From NCBI RefSeq assembly GCF_014697615.1, contig NZ_JACJSD010000003.1, forward strand, positions 1 to 64,000: a DNA stretch of 64,000 nucleotides, given 5' to 3'. Shown here in pieces: positions 27,601 through 36,630 of this stretch. The notes under the pieces were generated by a model. The model was not told where the DNA came from. It saw nothing but the letters and a program-made list of their open reading frames with translations, and did not search any database. Each line of letters starts with the position of its first letter. Positions within the stretch are counted from its first letter, which is position 1. The position numbers and the translations under genes were made by a program. The DNA comes from Nostoc sp. FACHB-280. Lineage in GTDB: Bacteria; Cyanobacteriota; Cyanobacteriia; Cyanobacteriales; Nostocaceae.

Positions 27601-30600
27601 AACTAAACCGCCGAACATTACCAGCACCAAATACAACTGTTTCCACTGCTTTGGAGATGCCAATAACTTCCACAGAAGAGTTGCTGGCTAGTTTATGGCA
27701 AGGTTTGTTAAAAATTCAGTCTGTAGGTCGCTCTGATAACTTCTTTGAACTGGGTGGACATTCCCTGTTAGCAACTCAATTAGTTGCCCGCATTCGTGAT
27801 AGTTTCGGGGTAGAGTTACCTGTTCGTAAGATATTTGAGCAAAGCATTTTATCTGAGTTGGCGAGGGAAATTGATAAAGCATCTGCGAGTGTTGCTTTAC
27901 CTCCTATTTCACCCCAGTCAGAAAATGAACCAAAAACTCTTTCTTTTGCCCAATCAAGACTTTGGTTTATCGCTCAACTGGAAGGAAAAGGAACTTCTTC
28001 TACCTATAATATGCCGATCGCACTCCAACTAAACGGCAAATTAAATGTAGAGGCTCTCCGACAAAGTTTAACTTATTTGCTAGAACGGCATACAAGTTTA
28101 CGCTCTTATTTCCCAGCCTTAGAGGGAGAACCCCAAGTAGTAGTTCAAAATATTGAAGATATAGAAGTATTAGAAATTGCGGACTTACAAACACTCGATC
28201 CTCAGACACAAGCGGAAACTGTACAACGGTTAGCAGATAGCCATGCACAAGCACCCTTGAACTTAAATACTGGCCCCCTGTTCAAAGCCAAACTACTGCA
28301 ACTAAGCCAGCAAAAAAATGTCCTGCTGATTAATATGCACCACATTATCAGTGATGGCTGGTCAATGGGTGTATTTAAGCGGGAATGGGAACAAGCTTAT
28401 GCTGCTTATGCTGTGGGTTCTACTCCCAACCTATCACCATTACCAATTCAATATAGTGATTATGCAGTTTGGCAGCGCAATTGGTTAAAAGGGGAAATTT
28501 TAGCCAGCCAAGAAAATTATTGGCAACAACAACTAGGTGATGCGCCTCGTGTGCTGGATTTACCGACTGATTACCCCCGTCCAGCACAACAAAGTTATCA
28601 GGGTGAACATGAGGAATATTGTTTAAGTAAGGAACTAACACAGCAACTCAAAGTCCTGAGTCAAAAACACGGGGTAAGTTTGTTTATGACCCTGTTAACG
28701 GCTTTTAGTATCTTACTATCGCGTTACAGCCGCCAAGAAGATTTATGTATTGGTAGTGCGATCGCTAACCGCACCCATAGCTATACAGAAGGGTTAATCG
28801 GCTTTTTTGTCAATACCTTAGTATTGCGGAGCAAAATCAAGCCAGAGCGAAGCTTTAGTGAATTACTGCAACAAACGCGCCAAACTTGCTTAGATGCTTA
28901 TGCTCATCAAGACATTCCCTTTGAGTATCTGGTAGAAAAACTACAACCAGAACGCAGCTTGAGCCGTAATCCCCTCTGCCAAGTGATGATAGCTTTACAA
29001 AACACCGAAGGCGTAGGGGAAAATGTTAGTTTACCTGGGTTAGATATTCAAACATTCGAGCAAAGTTTCCCGTTTGCTAAATTTGACCTGGGACTTGATC
29101 TGCGGGAACATAACAACCAACTTAACTGTGTCTGGGAATACACAACTGATTTATTTGCGGCGGACACAATTAAGCATATGGCGAGACACTTTGAAGTCTT
29201 GCTGACAGCAATTACCGCAAATCCCCAACAGCCTATTAGTAAGCTACCGCTCATCAGCACAGCAGAAATTCAACAGTTGCAAACGTGGAATCAAACAGAT
29301 ACCGATTACCCGCAAGACCAAACACTGGTAACTCTGTTTGAACAACAAGCCGCAAAAAACCCTGATCAAACTGCAATAGTTTTTGCAGATAGCAGCCTTA
29401 CCTATCATCAGTTAAATCAAAAAGCCAATCAACTGGCTCATTACCTAATTCAAAATCACCAAATTCATCCAGATACCTTAATTGGTATCTGCGTCGAACG
29501 CTCTTTGGAAATGATTATTGGTGTACTCGGTATCCTCAAAGCAGGTGGCGCATACCTACCGATTGATCCCAATTATCCCCAAGAACGAATTAAGTTCATG
29601 TTAGAAGATTCTGGGACATCGGTATTATTAACCCAAAGTTTCCTCAAACACCAATTACCAACCAATCAACTAGAAAACCCACCTCAAGTAATTTGTTTAG
29701 ATCAGGAAACGTTTGCTCAGGAGTCAACAAAAAATCCCCTGTCTCAAAGTACACCCAATGATTTAGCTTATGTCATTTACACCTCTGGTTCTACAGGACA
29801 GCCCAAAGGGGTAATGATTGAGCATCGCGCAATTGTCAATTTAAGTTTGGCTTGGGCGCAGACTTTTCAAATTCAACCCCAAAATCGCTTGTTGCAATTT
29901 GGTTCTTTTAGTTTTGATTTGTCTATTGGTGAAATCGCCACTAATTTAGTCAGTGGTGCTTGCTTGTATTTGAGTGATAAAGAAACTCTGTTACCCGGTC
30001 AAAGCCTAGTAGACTTTTTAATTGAAAACAAAATTACTCACAGTTTTCTTTCTCCTTCAGCCTTATCTGTCTTACCAAACGTGAGTTTCCCTGATTTGCA
30101 ATGTGTGACTGTTGGCGGAGAGGCTTGTACTGCTGAATTAGTTAACCAATGGGGAACAGAACAACGTTTATATAATTGCTACGGGCCGACAGAAACCACG
30201 GTGACTGCTGCCTTAGCTCCTTGTCAACCTAATGGCAAAAAACCACCTATCGGTCAACCAATATCTAATCTCCGCATCTATATATTAGATCCACACAACC
30301 AACAATTACCCCCAGGAATACCAGGGGAATTGTGCATTGCTGGTGTGGGTTTAGCCAGAGGTTATCTCAACCGCCCGGAATTAACAGATGAAAAGTTCGT
30401 TGAAGTTGAGTTATTTGGTAAAACTGAGCGAATTTATAAAACTGGTGATTTAGCCCGTTGGCTACCTGACGGCAATTTAGAATACTTAGGCCGCATTGAC
30501 CATCAAGTTAAAGTCCGTGGTTTCCGCATTGAATTAACTGAAATTGAAGCGACATTAGTTCAACATCCCAAAATTCAGGAAGCAGTTGTCACTGTTCGGG

Positions 30601-32348
30601 AAGAAACTGATCTGGATAAACGGTTGGTAGCTTATGTTGTGCCGACACTAACAGAAGACAACACAAACCCAGATGAATTGGTGGAATTATGGGAAGACAT
30701 TTTTAATACTAACTATGCTCACCAAACAACGCCCACTGACGACCCCACCCTAAATATAGTCGGTTGGAATGATAGCTACACAGGCCAACCCATTCCGCCA
30801 GAAGCAATGCAAGAATGGCGAGATACAACCGTTGAGAAAATTCTCGAACTTCAACCCGAAAGAGTTTGGGAAATCGGCTGCGGTTCAGGGATGTTATTGT
30901 TTAAAGTCGCGCCCCATTGTCAGCATTATTTTGGTACAGATTTTGCGCCAGAGGCATTGCAGTACATATCACAATATCTAGAACAGCAGTCACTTCAAGA
31001 AAAAGTTACCTTAAAAACTGGTGCTGCTCATCAGTTTGATGGTATTGAAACCAATGCTTTTGACTTAGTAATCATCAATTCTGTAATTCAATATTTCCCC
31101 TCTTTGGATTACTTGTTGTCAGTTATTGAAGGAGCAATCAAAACTGTTAGAAATCAGGGCAAAATCTTGATTGGAGATGTGCAAAATCTCCACTTATTAG
31201 AGGCTTTCCACACCGCAGCCGATTTTTATCGCGCCCCTGATGATTTATCAATTCAGGACTTGCGCCAACAAATTCAAAACAGTATTCGCACCGAAGAAGA
31301 ATTATTAATTGATCCTGATTTCTTTATTGCCCTCAAGCAAAGATTTCCTCGGATTAGTCATGTGCAAATTGAACTAAAACGGGGTTACAGTCATACGGAA
31401 ATGAGCCGTTTTCGTTATGACGTTGTTTTGTACTTAGATCGGGCAGATATTACCCTGAAGCAACCGGAATGGTTAAATTGGCAAGGGCAACAGTTGAATC
31501 TGGAAACAATCGAGAGAATTTTAACCACCCAGCAACCAGACTTACTAGGGATTAAAAATATTCCTAATGCTCGTCTCACTCCTGAAATGGCGTTGTTAGA
31601 ACAAATACCTCAATTAGATGGTACTGTCAAAAACTTAAAAGCAGTAATTTCCCAAGCCCAATCAGGTATAGAACCAGAAACACTCCGAAATCTAACGCGA
31701 GATTTGCCCTATAAGGCGTTTATTCAATATAGCTCCACAGGATTTGCTGATTATGATGTTGTGTTTCAACGCCATATTCCTGGAGAGGAGACAGTACCAA
31801 AATTTGCGACAAAAGGCAATTGGCGGCTGAAACCTTGGCAAAATTACGCCAACCAACCTTTACAATATCGCAGTCATCAAGTTGATCCAGCTTTATTAAC
31901 AGAATGGCGGGATTTTCTGGGCAAAACTCTGCCTGATTATATGATTCCCAGCCATTTCATCGTCTTGGAAAAACTGCCACTGACACCAAATGGCAAAATA
32001 AACCGTAAAGCCTTACCTGCACCGGATCAAATTGTCACTACAAAAGATATTGAATTACCTGTTACAGAAACAGAAAAATCACTGGCGCAGATATGGGCAA
32101 AGTTACTCAAATATGAAGCGATCGCCCGACAAGATAATTTTTTCAACTTGGGGGGACATTCATTACTTGCTACCCAACTTTGTTATCGCATCCGTGACAC
32201 ATTCAACATAGAACTGCCACTGCGTCAAGTATTTGAGACTCCCAACTTAATGGACTTGGCAAGTTATATAGATAGCTTCCTGTGGGTTAATGCCGCTACC
32301 GCAGATATAGAACCTTTAAACTCAGACGAAGAGGAAATCGAACTATGA
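24660..32348 (+). CDS. aptC: AptC, two-module synthetase with N-methyltransferase
   Basis: A 2562-residue NRPS with order C-A-T-C-A(nMT)-T. C1 has HHIVCDG from His173, T1 Ser1035, C2 HHIISDG from His1227, T2 Ser2501. The second A domain is split by an N-methyltransferase (about 2000-2330) with the SAM-binding VWEIGCGSGMLLF near 2068. Pockets by my alignment: D-L-G-F-G-G-C-V-I-K (module 1) and D-L-G-F-T-G-C-V-T-K (module 2), both of the DLGF type I associate with homotyrosine, which fits the hph genes. The two A domains are strikingly alike, as after recent duplication or conversion. It should add residue 4 and the N-methylated residue 5. The tail ends in an acidic DEEEIEL motif that suits docking to AptD. 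The stop overlaps the aptD start (ATGA). Confidence 0.92.
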   Translation: MSDLLKRLESLSPEKRELVLQKLKQQQKSPVLTSVSREQNLPLSFAQQRLWFIDQLEDKNCVYNVPFFWQIEGLLDINALEKAILEIVQRHEVLRTSFSMVDESPIQVIHAHPQVQMQVLDWRQVQETEQLSKTQHLATTELQQPFDLSNPPLLRVKLLKLAEKSHLLLLVIHHIVCDGWSMDIFRQELFNLYKAFCAGESSPLPALSLQYADFAHWQRQYLQGEVLQNQLNYWRKQLADVPPLLELPTDHQRPSVQSFRGSSEFLAISQELTQKLKRLSQESGTTLFMTLLAVFALLLSRYSGQKDIVVGSAIANRNRREIEPLIGFFVNTLALRTNLEGNPSFLELLQRVKQVTLDAYDHQDLPFEKLVDELGLERSLAHHPLFQVAFGLQSGTPKQLEIPGLTLTRFEWENTTTLFDLSLIFRETPQGLIGEWEYATDLFAAETIQRMTEHFAVLIKQIIDNPNQSINNLSLLTEDEIQQLQNWNQTQTEYTQNKTLVNLFEQQVAKNSDNLAVVFASQSLTYQQLNEKAEQLADYLIARYQIQPDTLIGISVERSLEMIIGVLGILKAGGAYVPIDPNYPPERILFMLEDSGISVLLTQSYLVNKLPLDSLENPVEVVYLDDSSRIDVEKQSKISKNQVKPDNLAYVIYTSGSTGKPKGVMIEHQAIVNLALGWVETFQFQPHNRLLQFGSFSFDLSIGEIATALSAGACLYLANQETLLPSQTLVDFLTEHKITHLFLPPSALATLPKATLSNLQSIGVGGEACPAELVSEWGTGRRFYNCYGPTECTVIAAISLCQPNGKKPLIGKPSPNLRIYILDANNQPLPPGIPGELCVAGVGLARGYLNRPEITAEKFIEIDLFGKTERIYKTGDLARWDNDGHLEYLGRIDEQVKLRGFRIELGEIESLLLQHPLVQEAVVILSETDNNSRLVAYITTTEKSANVAEEVREYLKNRLPNYMIPSQIMVLDQFPLTANGKLNRRTLPAPNTTVSTALEMPITSTEELLASLWQGLLKIQSVGRSDNFFELGGHSLLATQLVARIRDSFGVELPVRKIFEQSILSELAREIDKASASVALPPISPQSENEPKTLSFAQSRLWFIAQLEGKGTSSTYNMPIALQLNGKLNVEALRQSLTYLLERHTSLRSYFPALEGEPQVVVQNIEDIEVLEIADLQTLDPQTQAETVQRLADSHAQAPLNLNTGPLFKAKLLQLSQQKNVLLINMHHIISDGWSMGVFKREWEQAYAAYAVGSTPNLSPLPIQYSDYAVWQRNWLKGEILASQENYWQQQLGDAPRVLDLPTDYPRPAQQSYQGEHEEYCLSKELTQQLKVLSQKHGVSLFMTLLTAFSILLSRYSRQEDLCIGSAIANRTHSYTEGLIGFFVNTLVLRSKIKPERSFSELLQQTRQTCLDAYAHQDIPFEYLVEKLQPERSLSRNPLCQVMIALQNTEGVGENVSLPGLDIQTFEQSFPFAKFDLGLDLREHNNQLNCVWEYTTDLFAADTIKHMARHFEVLLTAITANPQQPISKLPLISTAEIQQLQTWNQTDTDYPQDQTLVTLFEQQAAKNPDQTAIVFADSSLTYHQLNQKANQLAHYLIQNHQIHPDTLIGICVERSLEMIIGVLGILKAGGAYLPIDPNYPQERIKFMLEDSGTSVLLTQSFLKHQLPTNQLENPPQVICLDQETFAQESTKNPLSQSTPNDLAYVIYTSGSTGQPKGVMIEHRAIVNLSLAWAQTFQIQPQNRLLQFGSFSFDLSIGEIATNLVSGACLYLSDKETLLPGQSLVDFLIENKITHSFLSPSALSVLPNVSFPDLQCVTVGGEACTAELVNQWGTEQRLYNCYGPTETTVTAALAPCQPNGKKPPIGQPISNLRIYILDPHNQQLPPGIPGELCIAGVGLARGYLNRPELTDEKFVEVELFGKTERIYKTGDLARWLPDGNLEYLGRIDHQVKVRGFRIELTEIEATLVQHPKIQEAVVTVREETDLDKRLVAYVVPTLTEDNTNPDELVELWEDIFNTNYAHQTTPTDDPTLNIVGWNDSYTGQPIPPEAMQEWRDTTVEKILELQPERVWEIGCGSGMLLFKVAPHCQHYFGTDFAPEALQYISQYLEQQSLQEKVTLKTGAAHQFDGIETNAFDLVIINSVIQYFPSLDYLLSVIEGAIKTVRNQGKILIGDVQNLHLLEAFHTAADFYRAPDDLSIQDLRQQIQNSIRTEEELLIDPDFFIALKQRFPRISHVQIELKRGYSHTEMSRFRYDVVLYLDRADITLKQPEWLNWQGQQLNLETIERILTTQQPDLLGIKNIPNARLTPEMALLEQIPQLDGTVKNLKAVISQAQSGIEPETLRNLTRDLPYKAFIQYSSTGFADYDVVFQRHIPGEETVPKFATKGNWRLKPWQNYANQPLQYRSHQVDPALLTEWRDFLGKTLPDYMIPSHFIVLEKLPLTPNGKINRKALPAPDQIVTTKDIELPVTETEKSLAQIWAKLLKYEAIARQDNFFNLGGHSLLATQLCYRIRDTFNIELPLRQVFETPNLMDLASYIDSFLWVNAATADIEPLNSDEEEIEL

Positions 32349-35300
32349 CTATGACACAAAATCAGCAAGTAGTTTCTTTAATGCTTCGTTTGCAGAATAT
32401 GGGCTGCCGAATTTGGGCTGAAGATGATAAGTTACGGATTCGTACTAGCAAAAACGCTCTGACTGCGGAACTTAAGCAGGAAATTCAAGATCACAAAGCT
32501 GAGATTCTCGCTTTCTTACAAGCTGCTAAAACACAAGTTGTTTCCACAGCAGAAATTCCGGCTTTAAGTCCTGACTCTCCCAAACTGCTTTCCTTTGCTC
32601 AACAACGTCTCTGGCTGTTAGCACAACTCCAGGGATCATCAGCCGCTTACAATATGCCGATCGCTCTCCAATTAAACGGCAAACTAAATATTGAGGCTCT
32701 GCGCTCTAGTTTGGCTTATCTGCTTAATCGCCACGAGAGTCTGAGGATGTATTTTCCCACGGTGGCTGGAGAACCCCAAGTCGCAATCCGCAATTTAGAC
32801 GAAATCGAAGTTTTAACAGTACAAGATTGCCGGGAACGAGGGACTGGGGACTCAGATTCCCAATGCCCAAATATCCAAAATTTAATTGATGCTCATGCTC
32901 AAGAACCCTTTGACTTAAATACTGGCACTTTATTTAAAGCTAAACTGCTGCAATTGCAAGAGCAAAAATCTGTGTTGGCAATTAATATGCACCACATTAT
33001 CAGTGATGGCTGGTCAATGGGTGTATTTGTGCGGGAGTTACGGCAAGCTTATAGTGCTTATTCTCAAGGTCAGACCCCAAATCTTGCTCCCTTACCCATT
33101 CAATACAGCGATTATGCAACTTGGCAACGCAACTGGTTACAAGGGGAAGTATTAGAAAAGCAGATTAATTACTGGAAACAGAAACTTCAGGATGCTTCGC
33201 AATTACTGGAATTACCTACAGATTATCCCCGTCCAGCACAGCAAAGTTACAGAGGCGATCGCTATATTTATTCTCTTACACCAGAATTAACTGCTGCCGT
33301 TAACGCTTTTAGCCAACAGCAAGGCGTGAGTCTATATATGACTCTGTTGGCTACGTTGAGTATTTTACTAGCTCGTTACAGTCGGCAAGAAGACTTATGT
33401 ATTGGTTCTCCCATTGCTAACCGCACCCATAGCCAAACTGAAGGGTTAATTGGCTTTTTTGTCAATACTTTGGTTATGCGTCAGCAAATCAAAGCAGAGC
33501 AAAATTTTATTGAGTTATTGCAACAAACTCGCCAAACTTGTTTAGATGCGTATGCTCATCAAGACGTTCCCTTTGAGGTGTTGGTAGAAAAGTTAAGACC
33601 AGAACGCAGTATGAGCTATAACCCCTTATTCCAAGTCATGTTTGCTCTGGAGAATAATGCAAGTCCAGACTTGGATTTATCAGGGTTAGACATTGAATGG
33701 CTCGGAGTCAAGGGTGCGATCGCCAAGTTTGACTTAACTCTATTGGTAACGGAGTCTGACAACCAGTTACATTGCTCTTGGGAATACGCCACCGATCTGT
33801 TTGCAAAGGTTACTATCCAACGGATGGCGGAACAGTTTGCAGTTCTGCTCCAGGGAATTATTGATCATCCTCACCAATCAATTCATACTTTGCCTTTGAT
33901 GACAGCAGCCGAACTGCAACAATTACAAACCTGGAATCAAACTCAAACTAATTATCCTCACGATAAAACTTTAGCTGAACTGTTTGAACAACAAGCCGCA
34001 AAAACCCCCGATACTGTTGCAGTAATTTTTGACAACCACAGCCTAACTTACCAAGAACTGAATCAAAAAGCTAATCAATTAGCTCATTATTTAAGGCAAA
34101 ATTACCAAATTCAGCCAGACACTTTAATTGGTATCTGCGTTGAACGGTCTACAGAGATGGTGATTGGGTTACTTGCCATCATCAAAGCAGGTGGTGCTTA
34201 TGTGCCAATTGATCCTAATTATCCCCAAGAGCGTATCGGGTTGATGTTAGCAGATTCTAGGACATCGGTGTTACTAACTCAGAGTTTCCTCGTAGACAGA
34301 TTACCCCTATCTAAACTGCAAAACCCACCGCAAGTAATTTGTTTAGATGAGGAAATTTTTGCTCAGGAGTCAACAGCAAATCCCCTTCCTCAAAGTACAG
34401 CTGATAATTTGGCTTATGTAATTTATACCTCTGGGTCTACAGGAACACCAAAAGGGGTAACAGTTCCTCAAAAAGCTGTTAATCGGCTGGTGTTGAACAC
34501 TAACTATGTGCAGATCCAATCTACAGACCGAGTTGCTCAAGCTGCGAACATTGCTTTCGATGCGGCTACCTTTGAAATTTGGGGAGCAATCTTGAATGGA
34601 GCAACGCTTGTGGGAGTTAATCAAGATGTACTGCTTTCACCCCAAAAATTTGCTACGTACATCCGAGACACAGAAATTAGCATTCTGTTCTTAACCACAG
34701 CTTTATTTAATCAGTTAGTTAGTGCTGTCCCCCAGATATTTAGTTCCCTGCGATGTTTGTTGTTTGGTGGGGAGGCTGTTGATCCTAAAACTGTGGAACA
34801 GGTAATTAATCAAGGTTCTCCCCAAAGATTGCTTCATGTATATGGGCCGACGGAAAACACCACATTTTCCTCTTGGTACTTGGTAGAGGATGTACCAGCA
34901 AAAGCTATTACCATTCCCATCGGTAGAGCGATCGCTAACACCCAACTCTACATCTTAGACAAATATCTGCAACCTGTACCCATTGGTTTACCAGGAGAAT
35001 TACACATCAGTGGTGCTGGTTTGGCGCGGGGTTATCTCAACCGTCCCGATTTGACTGCCGAAAAATTTATCGAAATTGAATTATTCGGCAAAACTGAGCG
35101 CATTTACAAAACTGGAGACTTAGTAAGATGGAATCCTGATGGCAACATCGAGTTTATTGGTCGTATTGATAACCAAGTTAAACTCCGTGGTTTTCGCATA
35201 GAATTGGGTGAAATTGAATCAGTCTTGTTGCAATACCCTGCTGTTCAAGAAGCGATCGTTACTGTACATAAAACTGAAAATAACCAAACTTTAATTGCAT

Positions 35301-36565
35301 ATCTAACAGGAATTACCCCTGATTCATCGCCCCAATTGAAAAATTACCTGAAAACCCGTCTACCCGATTATATGATTCCGTCTCAGATCATGGTCTTAGA
35401 CGATTTACCCTTAACCCCCAATGGCAAAATTGACCGTCAATCTTTACCTGTTCCTAATATTAGGTTTCAAGGTTCATACACACCACCACACAACAAAATC
35501 GAATCACAATTAGCGCGAATTTGGTCTGTTATTCTTGAATGTCAAGAAATTGGCATTTATGATAATTTTTTCGACTTGGGTGGACATTCTTTATTAGCAG
35601 TTAAATTGCTTAATCTTGTGCAACAAGAATTTGGGCAACAACTGGCTTTAAGCAGTTTATTTCAGAACCCCACCATCACTCAATTAGCACAACTATTAGG
35701 CAATAAAGAGATTCAACAGTCAAATCCTGATTTAGTAACGATTCAGCCTCTAGGAGATGCAACCCCCCTATTTTGTGTATCTGGTTCCAACGGACACGGT
35801 TTCTATTTTCGAGATTTGGCAATCAATTTAGGCACTGAACGTCCCATCTATGGACTCGATGCTCCAGGAAGAGACGGACTGAGCTTACTCCCTCAGTCAG
35901 TATCTGACCATGCAAGTCAACTAATCGCCCAATTCCGTCAACAGCAACCACAAGGCCCATACATATTGCTAGGGTACTCTTCAGGTTGTAGTGTAGCTTT
36001 TGAAATTGCTTCCCAACTGGAGCAGCAAGGCGAAAAGGTAAGTTTACTAGCTATTTTGGATTCGGGATTGGTGAATAATCCCGAATATTTCAAGAGTAGA
36101 GCAGATATCGATTGGATTTGGCAAATAATCGAACGAATCGAAGCGTTAAAAGGAGTCTCTCTAGGTTTAGAATACGCTGATTTAGCTGCCCACAGCGATG
36201 ATCAAGCTCGTTGGGATTTAGCAGCAGATTATTTATACCGTCACAATGTCCTACCGGAACACTCAAGCTTGGCTTTACTCAAAACCAATATGCAAGTAAT
36301 GAGAGTGCAGACGCTCAATTACGTGAACTATCAGCCTGTTCATCGAATTGCTGCGCCAATTGCTTTATTCCGCGCACAAGAAGTGCCTGAAATAGTTGTG
36401 CGAGAACTCCAAGCTCTCACCGATTACGATTTACCGGATTGGGGATGGCAAGCATACACCCAAAATCCGGTCAAGGTAATATCTGTACCTGGAAACCACG
36501 GTCAAATGCTTTATGAGCCAAATGTCAAAATTTTAGCCTCACAATTACGGTTAATGATGACTTAA
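32345..36565 (+). CDS. aptD: AptD, terminal module with thioesterase (TubC-C-A-T-TE)
   Basis: A 1406-residue terminal NRPS. Residues 1-60 form a TubC-type N-terminal docking domain (LMLRLQNMGCRIWAEDDKLRI then LTAELKQEIQDHKAEILAFL). The C domain follows (HHIISDG from His216), then A (core motif near 689), T (Ser1082) and a type I thioesterase at about 1145-1400 with nucleophile Ser1212 in GYSSG, a LDS acidic turn and the terminal PGNHGQM histidine. The A pocket reads D-A-F-F-L-G-V-T-F-K, the same Ile-type code as AptA A1. The thioesterase should close the ring onto the Lys side chain. The start overlaps aptC by 4 bases, so translation is coupled. Residues about 164-180 of the C domain are low-complexity and may be repeat-derived. 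Confidence 0.92.
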   Translation: MTMTQNQQVVSLMLRLQNMGCRIWAEDDKLRIRTSKNALTAELKQEIQDHKAEILAFLQAAKTQVVSTAEIPALSPDSPKLLSFAQQRLWLLAQLQGSSAAYNMPIALQLNGKLNIEALRSSLAYLLNRHESLRMYFPTVAGEPQVAIRNLDEIEVLTVQDCRERGTGDSDSQCPNIQNLIDAHAQEPFDLNTGTLFKAKLLQLQEQKSVLAINMHHIISDGWSMGVFVRELRQAYSAYSQGQTPNLAPLPIQYSDYATWQRNWLQGEVLEKQINYWKQKLQDASQLLELPTDYPRPAQQSYRGDRYIYSLTPELTAAVNAFSQQQGVSLYMTLLATLSILLARYSRQEDLCIGSPIANRTHSQTEGLIGFFVNTLVMRQQIKAEQNFIELLQQTRQTCLDAYAHQDVPFEVLVEKLRPERSMSYNPLFQVMFALENNASPDLDLSGLDIEWLGVKGAIAKFDLTLLVTESDNQLHCSWEYATDLFAKVTIQRMAEQFAVLLQGIIDHPHQSIHTLPLMTAAELQQLQTWNQTQTNYPHDKTLAELFEQQAAKTPDTVAVIFDNHSLTYQELNQKANQLAHYLRQNYQIQPDTLIGICVERSTEMVIGLLAIIKAGGAYVPIDPNYPQERIGLMLADSRTSVLLTQSFLVDRLPLSKLQNPPQVICLDEEIFAQESTANPLPQSTADNLAYVIYTSGSTGTPKGVTVPQKAVNRLVLNTNYVQIQSTDRVAQAANIAFDAATFEIWGAILNGATLVGVNQDVLLSPQKFATYIRDTEISILFLTTALFNQLVSAVPQIFSSLRCLLFGGEAVDPKTVEQVINQGSPQRLLHVYGPTENTTFSSWYLVEDVPAKAITIPIGRAIANTQLYILDKYLQPVPIGLPGELHISGAGLARGYLNRPDLTAEKFIEIELFGKTERIYKTGDLVRWNPDGNIEFIGRIDNQVKLRGFRIELGEIESVLLQYPAVQEAIVTVHKTENNQTLIAYLTGITPDSSPQLKNYLKTRLPDYMIPSQIMVLDDLPLTPNGKIDRQSLPVPNIRFQGSYTPPHNKIESQLARIWSVILECQEIGIYDNFFDLGGHSLLAVKLLNLVQQEFGQQLALSSLFQNPTITQLAQLLGNKEIQQSNPDLVTIQPLGDATPLFCVSGSNGHGFYFRDLAINLGTERPIYGLDAPGRDGLSLLPQSVSDHASQLIAQFRQQQPQGPYILLGYSSGCSVAFEIASQLEQQGEKVSLLAILDSGLVNNPEYFKSRADIDWIWQIIERIEALKGVSLGLEYADLAAHSDDQARWDLAADYLYRHNVLPEHSSLALLKTNMQVMRVQTLNYVNYQPVHRIAAPIALFRAQEVPEIVVRELQALTDYDLPDWGWQAYTQNPVKVISVPGNHGQMLYEPNVKILASQLRLMMT

Positions 36566-36630
36566 CCTATCAACCACAAGCAATTAATAATCCGAATCAC
36601 TTTATTTTGAATTTTAATTGGTATAAAAAA

